Below are positions 47,419-56,380 of a stretch of 64,000 bases of DNA, in pieces. How positions within the stretch are numbered: the first letter of the stretch is position 1; each line of letters starts with the position of its first letter. The notes under the pieces are model-generated. The model made no database searches. It worked only from the letters and a program-made list of their open reading frames with translations, and was not told the DNA's origin. This DNA is from Collybiopsis luxurians FD-317 M1 (taxonomy: Eukaryota > Basidiomycota > Agaricomycetes > Agaricales > Omphalotaceae), in assembly GCA_000827265.1 (NCBI GenBank), contig KN834763.1, positions 806,001-870,000 on the forward strand, given 5' to 3'. The position numbers and the translations under genes are program-made.

Positions 47419-48182
47419 TTAGAATCTTTTGCACAATTCAATTGCTACTTTACATCCCATTCCTACAACTGTGCTCAATAAAGCATGCCCTGGAGCTCTC
47501 TGCGCATGGTTTATCACCGCAATGTCCAAGTGTTCCAATTCGTCGTCTCGGAATTCCTCCACCACCTGTTTCAGTAATGGAACGCTGGGATGGTCAGATG
47601 GAAGAGTCTCTAATTGTTTCAGTTGGCTAGGAGGAAGAATCAGCAGATACGTTGTACCAAGGCTGAAACTCCTTTACTCGTCGTAATGTTCACCAATCAC
47701 GGTTTCGACCGCCTCAGTACAAGCCATGGCAGCTTCTTTACCCATGAGCGCTGTTGCAGCACCTAAACCGAACCCTCCAATTTTTGCAGCATCCATGAGA
47801 AATGTAGGTCGGACACGGTGTTGGATCTGCAACTTGTCCATGACTGCGAGGTGTTTCTTTTCCTGGTCCCACATTTCCTGCCACACAAAGTCAGCAGTGG
47901 CGATAATATAGAATGATGAATAAATACTTGAATCAAAGGTCCTGTAATAGGCTGCTGACCAAGAATGAAATGCTGGCCATAGTAAATCCAATTTGCTGCT
48001 ACTTCGCCTGCCTGGTCGACGCGCAGGGCAGAATCGAGAGCTGAGCGCTGTTGGTCTGTGATATTGAGCGGGGTGGTTGTCAAAGCAGGATCATTTGGAT
48101 TTGAAGGGTTTGTATAAGCTGAAGACGCCAGAGAACGACGAGTTGAATGCCGCGAAATGGCGCGGGTGGTTGTACGGAACAT
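47419..48182 (-). CDS. COQ7: 5-demethoxyubiquinone hydroxylase COQ7
   Basis: This is a mitochondrial di-iron monooxygenase of ubiquinone synthesis, hydroxylating demethoxyubiquinone. The start at 48182 ([20 protein letters not shown]) gives an Arg/Ser-rich presequence. An in-frame ATG 15 codons upstream is less mitochondrial-looking. Iron-ligand motifs are all present: [19 protein letters not shown] (Glu), [10 protein letters not shown] (ExxH), GEHYD-DQL (Glu) and [14 protein letters not shown] (Glu, ExxH). Two introns: after GPLIQ, and after GEHYD, where splicing leads to [20 protein letters not shown]. The C-terminus [20 protein letters not shown] ends LCKRF then TAA at 47419. About 219 residues, normal length. 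Confidence 0.94.
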
Positions 48183-48314
48183 AGAGACAGTCTCACGGCG
48201 ATCAACTTGACTACATACTACTACCATGGCCGCGACGTTCGTCTTTTGATATCCTGACTTTTCTTTCATTCTGACCTTTATTTTCTCAGTTTCACGCCTA
48301 GCAATACTGTCGAC

Positions 48315-49320
48315 ATGTCCAAAGAGAAGGAATGGTCAGCTGCACTCGGTATGCTCGACTGGGATAACACCAGCATCGTCTTCACAAAGCGATCTTTGAT
48401 CGAATTTCTCAAGTACAGTCCTGTTTCCTCTCCATTCGACGCGTCATTCAATCCCCTTTCATAGATATACTGGAACCACCGTCGATACGAACTTTAACAA
48501 TATCTCCAAGTTGCCCAGTAGGTCCTATGAATGTTCGCTCCTCCCAGCATACTCATTCGCGTCAGGATATGCCAAGTTTGGCAAATTATCGACTCCAACG
48601 ACCCCATCGGAAGCTACTCCATCTGTCACTCGTCCGTCTTTCACGCGTTCCAGATGCTTCCCCATTGACCCTTCTTTTTTTTTTTTACTAGCGTCTGCAA
48701 GTTCGACGACAGACGACGAGATCTACAAGCCCTCCCGTCGCGTCCGTCAAGCACCTGGTGGTGGTCACACCGACATTTTCGGTGGCAACGATGGAGATGA
48801 TGCATTGTCCCAAGCTCCTCCCAAAGAAACCGAGGTTCGTCTATCTTTCGTCATCCGCCTATTCATTGGACTCACTTTCCATACCTAGGATACTGAGTCT
48901 GTAGCAAGCCCTTCTGTACCTCACCAAGAGCCGACCGAAAATGAACACACGGGAATCAATTTCACTTCTCAAGTCAAGCCCAGCAGGTGCGTGCAACTTA
49001 GCTCCTTTGGCGCTGACGCATACTCAAAACTACTCCTAGACGTGTAAGGACTGTTCCTGGCGGAGCTAGTTCTATCTCAAACTTGTGGAATTCGGATGAG
49101 CAACAGGACGAGTTTAAACCCACCCGACGGTAGGTCTGTGCTTTCCTGTAAATCTTCTTCAACTCATCTAGTCTTCTGTCAGTGTCCGTGAAGGCCCAGG
49201 TGGTCAGGACAACATTCAAGGAGTAAGTATCGCTCATCTCTGCATTTTCAGCACCGACTGAGTTTGTTTCAAAGTTTTTCTAAGTCGCTAGTGTAGGATG
49301 ATGCTTTTGATTTGAAATAA
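48315..49320 (+). CDS. PGG-repeat protein, possibly HN1/Jupiter- or SPIRAL1-like
   Basis: Three copies of an RRVRxxPGG unit are visible: RRVRQAPGGGHTDIFGG, RRVRTVPGGASSISNLW and RRVREGPGGQDNIQG. They are separated by acidic Ser/Gln-rich linkers. Similar PGG(G) elements occur in HN1/Jupiter and plant SPIRAL1 microtubule-associated proteins. The resemblance is short, so the family call is tentative. The start ATG 48315 gives MSKEKEWSAALGMLDWDNTS. Introns near 48408-48470, 48515-48565, 48628-48700, 48835-48888, 48988-49040 and 49131-49184 preserve frame. A last intron (GTAAGT...GTGTAG) leads to DDAFDLK and TAA at 49320. Introns interrupt repeats 2 and 3 at their RR. The first two exon joins are the least certain. 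No catalytic motif is present, and the protein is likely disordered. Confidence 0.65.
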
Positions 49321-49363
49321 GATTTATGTACTTTGTGTGTCGATATGATAAAAAATAAAACGG

Positions 49364-49368
49364 AAAAA
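49364..49368 (-). terminator. RNA polymerase III T-run terminator of tRNA-Leu
   Basis: Five consecutive T on the minus strand begin 8 nt after the tRNA 3' end, as expected for Pol III termination. A second T-rich stretch follows further downstream (49351-49360). Confidence 0.65.
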
Positions 49369-49375
49369 CTTTAAC

Positions 49376-49473
49376 TGGTGGAAGCGAGGTTCGAACTCGC
49401 GCGGAGTTTCCTCCATTGGGAAGCAAGTCAAATTGCTTAAATCCAACGCCTTAGACCACTCGGCCATCCCACC
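49376..49473 (-). tRNA. tRNA-Leu (anticodon TAA) with intron
   Basis: The acceptor stem GGTGGGA pairs with TTCCACC (one G-T pair). The D-arm is GCC...GGC with GAGTGGTCTAA. The anticodon stem-loop is TTGGA-TTTAAG. An intron of about 14 nt (49422-49435) lies after G37; anticodon bases AAG plus intron CAA pair with TTGCTT, as in split pre-tRNAs. The 3' anticodon stem is CCCAA, leaving one A-C mismatch. The long variable arm (GGAG-GAAA-CTCC) marks class II. The T-arm is GCGAG-TTCGAAC-CTCGC. The discriminator A and G37 favour Leu over Ser. A and B boxes are intact. About 84 nt mature. It ends 55 bp from the stop of the PGG-repeat gene and begins 87 bp from the tRNase Z start. Confidence 0.88.
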
Positions 49474-49560
49474 TCGTTCCTGTGGAAACTTGAAAAAATA
49501 CAATGCGATACTTTTACTTAATGAAACGCTGCTCGTCACGTACTGCGCTTCATCCGTTTC

Positions 49561-51391
49561 ATGCGCGGAATCGCTACAAGACTACCACGTCTTGTTCGCA
49601 ACACTAGCTCAATTACAACTCGTACTCGTCTCTATATTACAAAAGACATGCTGACCACTACAATGTCTGTAACTTTCCTTGGTACTTCCAGTGGCGGAGG
49701 TCCCAGTGCATCGCGCAACTGTTCGTCTCTTGTTGCCGACCTGTTAGGCGATGGAACCCTTTGGAGTACACGTCCTTTTCTCCGCTTCATCTTTGAGTCT
49801 CATCTCCGTGTCTAAAGTGGTCGATTGTGCGGAAGGAACTCTCCGTCAATTTCAACTGCAACCGTATAGCCCGGATCGATCCAATGCCCGCTTATCTCAA
49901 GTCAAGAAGATATTCATAACACACATGCATGGTGAATTCGTTGATTCTTCGTTTCTTCATCAGTACTTCTTACACGAGTCCAGCCGACCATATCATGGGG
50001 TGATTGTATATTCCAGTGCCCAGTCTTTTTAGCGGTATTCACGTCTCGACATACCACAGTATCGTTCCAATTCTTCGCAGTGTCCTCTTTCCAGTCCCAG
50101 TAGGCGTCGACGCGCCACAACTGGAATCTCTTAGGAAACCTGTAAGCACTCTTCCAAACGGTCACGTTCATTCTGCTTGAACAATGCTAGGATCCAAGCA
50201 TTGAGATATACGGCCCCGCAGGAATAAGAAACTTTGTCCGAAGTATTCTCAACATGACCTTCACTAGAATGGCCGACAAGTATGTCGTGCACGAACTTTT
50301 GGCTCCCACTGACCAGGTGACTTCCTGCGACCCCAAGGTCATGCATTCGAATGAGGTCTTCCTCCAACTCTATAAAGTGCCTATGCCGTGCGTCTCAACA
50401 GGTGGTTTTTAGGTTCCCGGCCAAGACATTCTGTGCTCTCCGGAAGATGGGTCGTGGAGAAGTATAACTCAACAACAGGGAGTTTTCGGGCCAGTCGCAG
50501 TCGATGCAGGCCCCATTGCACATCGAGGTCGGATGAATCTCATTTTTCATACTCAAACTGCCGTTACTTATGCGAAATACTAGAACCTTGTATTGGATAC
50601 GTTTTCAGGGAAGCCGTCAAACCCTATCGCAAAATAGTCATACTTGGCGATACCTGCGATCCCTCTGCTATCGTACCTTTATGCACGGATCCCCCGCCTT
50701 CGCTCCTTATTCATGAAGCTACAGACGCGCATATATCTCAAGTTATAGATCCAAAGGCTAAACGATCTCATGAAACGATCAAAGAAAAAGCCTTGGCCAG
50801 AGGACATTCACTACCAGAAATGGCAGGGACATTCGCCAAGATCATCGGTGCTAAAAAACTTGTTCTAAATCATATTGGAGGAAGGCCAGCCCCGAGAATT
50901 TCCCGCTCCATCTTCTTTGCTCTGATCCTCATCTTTCCAGATTTCCTGCCCCCGATTCAAACACTTCGTACCGAGTGCAGGGTATTCGCGCCAATGTCTT
51001 AGCAGAGATCGAACGTCAAGCTTCGGAAGCTTGGGGTATGGGTTCTGCTCGTGTAGCTTGGGACTTTATGCGCGTTTCCGTTCCCGCTTTGGAAGACTCG
51101 CCTCAAAGTTCGACTGCTCAAGAAGCTCAAGAAGCACACGTTTCCGATCCACATACGGAATTTCCTACCACTCACAATACATGGAACAGCTCCGAAGTTT
51201 CTCATCAACACAACAGCGGGATACGCCAACAAGGTCAAGGTGACCAAAATAGCTGGTCCTCGGGTACTCGGGCTCCCGACACTAGCTCTCGGTGGAATCA
51301 GTCAACAGAATATACTGACCAGCATGAGGCCAGGACCGTGGATCCGTCGAGGAACCGTGACCATGGGCGGCCTTGGAAGAAGAGAAGGTAG
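49561..51391 (+). CDS. tRNase Z (tRNA 3'-processing endonuclease, metallo-beta-lactamase fold)
   Basis: The enzyme cleaves the 3' trailer of pre-tRNAs before CCA addition. SVTFLGTSSGGGPSASRNCS and VDCAEGTLRQFQLQPYS precede the zinc motif FITHMHADHIMG, whose HxHxDH is formed by splicing (HMH, then ADH). Later come PCIGYVFREAVKPYRKIVIL then GDTCDPS, LLIHEATDAH, and LNHIGGR spliced to FPAPDSNTSYRVQGIRANVL. The C-terminal ~100 residues are Gln/Ser-rich and end basic (RPWKKRR). The N-terminus from ATG 49561 (MRGIATRLPRLVRNTSSITT) looks like a mitochondrial presequence. Later ATGs (MLTTT, MSVTFLG) could give a nuclear form. It is a short-form enzyme. The last intron (near 50887-50940) appears to use a GC donor. 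Confidence 0.92.
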
Positions 51392-51698
51392 GCAGCGGTT
51401 GAAGCAGTACGGCGCTCATGGTCACCTATATTGCCATCATCTGTGAGGACCCGCCGAAGCCAGCGAAGCACGTTGCATAGGAGTAATTACTGTTTCAAGT
51501 AACTCCGTGGGGGCATGGACGTCAGCCAGCATCGTCGAATCTGCGGCATCTTATGTTGTCGCGTCCTTTTGAACTTGCATACTAATGTAATACATTAAAA
51601 CATAATTACAAGCAGAGCCTGACGATTAACGGGTGATGTACAAGAATGTTTAACTAGATGGTCCAATCGATGCAAAAACGTCATGTAGGTACAAAATC
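51392..51698. other. Convergent 3' intergenic stretch
   Basis: This 307-bp stretch lies between the tRNase Z and MFS transporter stops. It is AT-rich toward the right and probably holds both polyadenylation sites. No gene is visible. Confidence 0.6.
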
Positions 51699-54043
51699 TC
51701 AAGATGAATCGTCAGATTCTTTGTATGCATATTGCGATTTTTTGCGAATAGCTTTTCCATATTTCTGACCAGAAGTGATTAGTGATAAATTCCATCAAAG
51801 GTTTCAATATCCTTACCCAGAATAAGAAAGGTATCGGGGCACACACTAAGCCCAGGAAAGCAAAGATGCTCATACCCCATGCGTCTCCTAGGCGCCCAAA
51901 CATGGTAGGTGCGATAACGGGGAACACGGCTGCGAATATGGAGCGCAGAACGATCGTAGCGGCAACGGCGCTCGCAAAATACAGTTCGTAGGCGTCCATC
52001 AAATAGGCGGTTGAACTTTGCAAAATTTGGCAGATGCCCTATAAGATTTGTATAAATGTCCGAAAAATGCCGAGGGAGTTGAACTTACCATGCCGAAAGG
52101 GAAGCCGCCTATGATTGGAACGATGAAGGGAACAGGGGGGTCGGCGGTCCTAGTAGAGAAATTCAATGTGAGTACGTATATGTTTGTTTGTTTTTTTTTT
52201 GCAGAAAACATACCATGCGAACCAGAAGAGGCCGATAGGCACAAGAACACCTTCAAGAAGATATTGGTCGAGACGATCCTGCGAAGAGTTGATTTGAAAG
52301 AATTACCTCCCATCATTGCTGTATGCAGGCGACTGTGGCAGCCGTGATAAGCCGTCACGTTCAAAGTGTGGGGACTGAATGAAAACTCACGCTTCAGGTG
52401 GCGCCCGTCCACTGGGACTTTTATCCATTGCCTTCCAATAGATTCTATTTTGGATAGATGCAGTGGCGGTTCCTACGGAAATACCTGCGCCAACGCCAAG
52501 GAAAGCAAGACCTCCGACGCCGGCCGACCAACCTCGATGATTCTCGAAGACGATCGGAAAGGCGGAAAACAATGCATAGAGAACTCCGTATACAATAGAG
52601 ATGTAAATGGCCAAGAGCAAGACGATGGGTTCGGTAACCATGAAAGCTACGTCCGTCAGACGTCGAACACATTCTTTTGAAGAAGATGATTTACTGACCA
52701 AATGGTCTACTTAGATTGATTCGCATGACTTTGGTGAAGGAAGTTACACGACCAAGGTCGTGTTTGGAAATGTAATGAATCGTGCCCTGCGATTGCCTCT
52801 GGAGGTGTTCGGCACGACGTCGCAGAAGAACAGGTGCATACTGTCAACGTGTAAGAAGCTTCTGACGGGCAGCTGGCTCGGTAACTTACCGTCTCGGGTG
52901 CAACAAAGTATCCCATTACTAGGCTCAGAGCACCAAGTAATAACATGAGCCAAAAGTTGAAGTGCCAGCCCAGACTGGAGTCTGCGACAAAACCTCCCAC
53001 AATGGGTCCGATGACTGTTGGGGAGGCGGGAGATTAGAATATTGTGCATACACACGACTTTTGATTGTTCAACGGACCTGGGCCGAGGAATGGTACCGCA
53101 GCATATATGGCAGAAGCCAATCCACGTTCACGAGGGCTAAATATGTCAGCCACCACTCCTCCCGCATTGGTTAATGCTACAAATAGAAGGAGCATATGAG
53201 CCTCCTGGAAGAAGGACATGACCTACACGCTTACGGGATGCGCCAAAGATACCTGTGAGTAAGCGTACTGCGAGGACAGTGGCAATGTTTTTCGCAAAGG
53301 CACCGCCGATATGAAGGGGAGTATATAATCCGACAGTGATCAAAAAGATGATACGCTGTGAAAAGATGGTCAATATTGGGTTAAAATCAGACCGACGTCG
53401 GTAATTACGCACTCGTCCGTACATCTGAAGACATGGATCAAACGAGATCAGAATCAATTGACAGCGGTACGGGGACCAATACGAACCTCTCCCATCGGTG
53501 CGAATAAGAGTGGACTGGGAGGAGTGTGTGTTGAGAAGGCACGAACGTCCACGGAGAAATTGGACATACCCTAGAGCAAATCCTAAAACGTACAAGGATA
53601 TACCTAGAACGGCTAGTTCGTCTGAGACGTGTAGATCGCGAGTGATGTCTTCGAGGCCGCCGCTGTATGAGCTGCTGCTGAAAGAGACGGTGAAGGTGGT
53701 CAAGGCGAGCTGGTATGAATGTTAGGTACAACGTGTGAACCTCGTGGAGGGGGACGGCGGACATAGGTACCTGGGTTGTGATGAGCCATTTTCTCGAGTT
53801 GGACCAGCTGTAGGGATTTTCGGGGTCGTCGTCGCTGTCCCAACTGACAATGTAGGGATCGTGGAGAGTACCGGAGCCAGGAAATCTTGTATGGAGATTT
53901 CCGCTACTACTACTGCTTTTCCTTTCTACCTTTTCTTCTATACGGTCTGGACAAGGGTCTTTTTGAGAATGGGAGAGAGATTCAGAGGTATGGTCGTGAA
54001 CAGTGCTTCCCTCACAGTCTGAACGAGAAGCGGAGGATTTCAT
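51699..54043 (-). CDS. MFS transporter, DHA1 multidrug type
   Basis: This is a 12-helix proton antiporter-type exporter of the plasma membrane by family. ATG 54043 (MKSSASRSDCEGSTVHDHTS) opens a Ser-rich N-tail that leads to DPENPYSWSNSRKWLITTQ, a signature of fungal DHA1 drug transporters. Helices follow: LALTTFTVSFSSSSYSGGLE, LGISLYVLGFALGPLL, MYGR (motif A region), RIIFLITVGLYTPLHIGGAF, LLTGIFGASPLTNAGGVVAD then IFSPRERGLASAIYAAVPFL, and VIGPIVGGFVADSSLGWHFN. The second half has ETYAPVLLRRRA, VTEPIVLLLAIYISIVYGVL and PTMFGRLGDAWGMSIFAFLG. The tail KSQYAYKESDDSS ends at 51699. About a dozen short introns. The substrate cannot be inferred. It is divergent from GSK3 across 518 bp. Confidence 0.92.
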
Positions 54044-54561
54044 GGCGGGGGAGATTGAAAGGCGAGTCAAAGAAGGATCTGTGGGTATCTAGGAGAAGAC
54101 ATGGATCTTTTTATATATGTTGACTTGAGAAAAAAGGAAGCCAGGCAGATGATAGTGGCTAATAATGAAAATCACACAGTCCTTATGGCTCGAGTGTACA
54201 TATAATCTAGGAAAGATCATTCGGCGATAGACGATGATGAATCGATGAAAGAAAGTTGAATAAGAGAGTTTAAAAGTGATACAAGTGAAAGTAATAGTAA
54301 TAGTAATAATATAATATAGTATAGTATAATATAGTATAGTATAGTATAGTATAGTATAGCATAACTAATACTATACCGCTACCACCTGCACTCCTCCTAC
54401 CAACTCTATATGCCGTAATATCAGATCACGAGTTCAAATTCCTGTGCAACCCCCGCCCCCTTCCCTCTCTCTCTCCCCCTCTACGACTTCTCCAACGATT
54501 TGCTTTTACTTTTCTTTCGAGCTCACAGCTCTCCCTTTCTCTCCGTCCCTCCTCTCCAGCA
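54044..54561. promoter_or_regulatory. Divergent promoter region, MFS transporter / GSK3
   Basis: These 518 bp separate two head-to-head starts and contain the TATAG microsatellite at 54297-54360. A C/T-rich stretch lies just before the GSK3 ATG (54455-54555), typical of fungal core promoters and 5'UTRs. No other feature is seen. Confidence 0.55.
54297..54360. repeat. TATAG-type pentanucleotide microsatellite
   Basis: A run of imperfect tatag/tataa/tagtaa units includes about five uninterrupted copies of atagt near 54331-54358. It sits between two promoters. Slippage-prone and probably length-variable between strains. Confidence 0.85.
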
Positions 54562-56106
54562 ATGTCCACACATGGTCCAATAAACGGCGTCAAGATCTCC
54601 CGTAGGTTCCTTCTATCCCTTTTTTTTTCTCGTCTTCTCATGTCTTGCAACCTTTTTCTTTTCCAACCTTCTTCCTCTCTTCCGTGATAGCCATCGATGA
54701 CCCCACAAAGGTCACCAAGGTCATCGCTTCCGATGGCAAGACCGGTGATCACCGCGAGATATCTTACACCCACTGCAAGGTCATCGGTAACGGTTCATTC
54801 GGTGTCGTCTTTCAAGCAAAGATAGTCCCAGCACCAAAGGAGGGTGAAGATATCGCTATAAAGAAGGTTCTGCAGGATAAGAGGTTCAAGGTCTGTCTTT
54901 TCGACCTTTTCTGCCTCAAATGACCAACTTTTCGTTTTTCAGAACCGTGAACTCCAGATCATGCGCCTCGTCTCACATCCCAACGTTGTCGACCTTCGTG
55001 CGTTTTTCTACTCCAACGGTGAAAAGGTTGGTCTACCTGTCCAATTTTGCGGCTTTGCCCGGATCTTGATTTCTCGTCCTCTCTCAGAAGGACGAAGTCT
55101 ATCTCAATCTCATGCTTGAATATGTCCCCGAAACCGTCTATCGCGCAAGCCGCCATTATACTAAGCTCAAACAGCCCATGCCCATGCTTCAGATCAAACT
55201 CTACATGTACCAGCTCCTTCGCTCGCTCGCCTACATTCATTCAGTGGGAATATGCCATCGCGACATCAAACCTCAGAATTTACTCCTCAATCCTGCAACC
55301 GGGGTCCTCAAACTCTGCGACTTTGGTTCCGCCAAGATTTTGGTCGCCGGCGAGCCAAATGTTAGCTACATTTGCTCAAGGTACTATCGAGCTCCCGAGC
55401 TCATTTTCGGAGCAACCAACTACACTACCAACATTGGTTTGTGCTCGACTTTTTGGGGAGAACCTGTCCTCACTTTTTATCGCTACAGACATTTGGTCCA
55501 CTGGTTGCGTCATGGCAGAGTTGATGCTTGGCCAGCCCTTGTTCCCTGGCGAGAGTGGCATTGACCAGCTGGTCGAGATCATCAAGATTCTGGGCACACC
55601 ATCAAGAGAACAAATCAAAACCATGAATCCCAACTACATGGAACACAAGTTCCCACAAATTAAACCTCACCCGTTCTCAAAAGTGAATCTGTTGGCTCGG
55701 GTCATATGCGTGTTGCTAATCGTCGCTATATATACAGGTGTTCCGCCCGCGTACTCCTCCGGAAGCCATTGATTTGGTTGGTAAATTACTGGAGTACACA
55801 CCAGGGGCTAGACTCAGTGCGGTCGAGGCCATGGTACACTCGTTCTTTGACGAGCTACGAGTTGAAGGCGCACGAATGCCAAACGGAAAGGAATTCCCTC
55901 CCTTGTTCAACTTTACTCGCGAAGGTGAGCGTTGATGGGTAACCATTGGATCAAAAGGCTCACATTCTGTAGAATTGTCTGTACGCCCGGATCTCATTCG
56001 ACGACTTGTACCTCCCCACTGTGAACCGGAGCTGGCATCACGGAATATTGTGCTGGATAACTTTGTACCTATACCGCTGGAGCAGATGAAGATTACGTTG
56101 GACTGA
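54562..56106 (+). CDS. Glycogen synthase kinase 3 (CMGC Ser/Thr kinase)
   Basis: This is a GSK3/RIM11/MCK1-type kinase with broad roles in signalling and protein turnover. ATG 54562 ([13 protein letters not shown]) is followed by an intron and [20 protein letters not shown]. The kinase domain has a glycine loop [12 protein letters not shown], catalytic Lys in [46 protein letters not shown] (catalytic Asp), DFGSAK, and the activation loop [20 protein letters not shown] with the activating Tyr in the GSK3 [11 protein letters not shown] motif. [20 protein letters not shown] follows. The C-terminus has [20 protein letters not shown] then LFNFT, typical of GSK3. At least six introns. The stop is at 56106. 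Near-complete identity to family motifs makes this call firm. Confidence 0.96.
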
Positions 56107-56380
56107 GTGCTGACCCTCGTCTTAACGGCCATCGAATGGCGTCTTCTTATACAAGTTTAAACATTGATTTTTTTTTTTTTCAATTACGCTTTTTGCCTTC
56201 TGTCGTCGTTAAATATGTCACATTCAAGTGTATACAACCAGTTCATATTGCGAATGATTTGAGTAAGATGTCGAAAACCTTGTGGGCGCTAGATGTCGCC
56301 ATTTTGACGACGGCGGTCTTTACCTCTTGACAAGTATGTAAAGTATTTCAGTCGGGCAGTGTGCTTCTTTATTTCCCATC

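Noticed and set aside
49376..49473. tRNA-Ser interpretation of the class II tRNA
   Set aside because: Discriminator A, G37 and the TAA anticodon fit Leu. A Ser anticodon would need a different loop phase.
49324..49539. Open frame on the minus strand across the tRNA
   Set aside because: It reads straight through the tRNA-Leu cloverleaf; the RNA gene explains the sequence.
54043..54070. Longer MFS transporter N-terminus starting at 54070
   Set aside because: The codon there is TTG, not ATG. The first in-frame ATG is at 54043.
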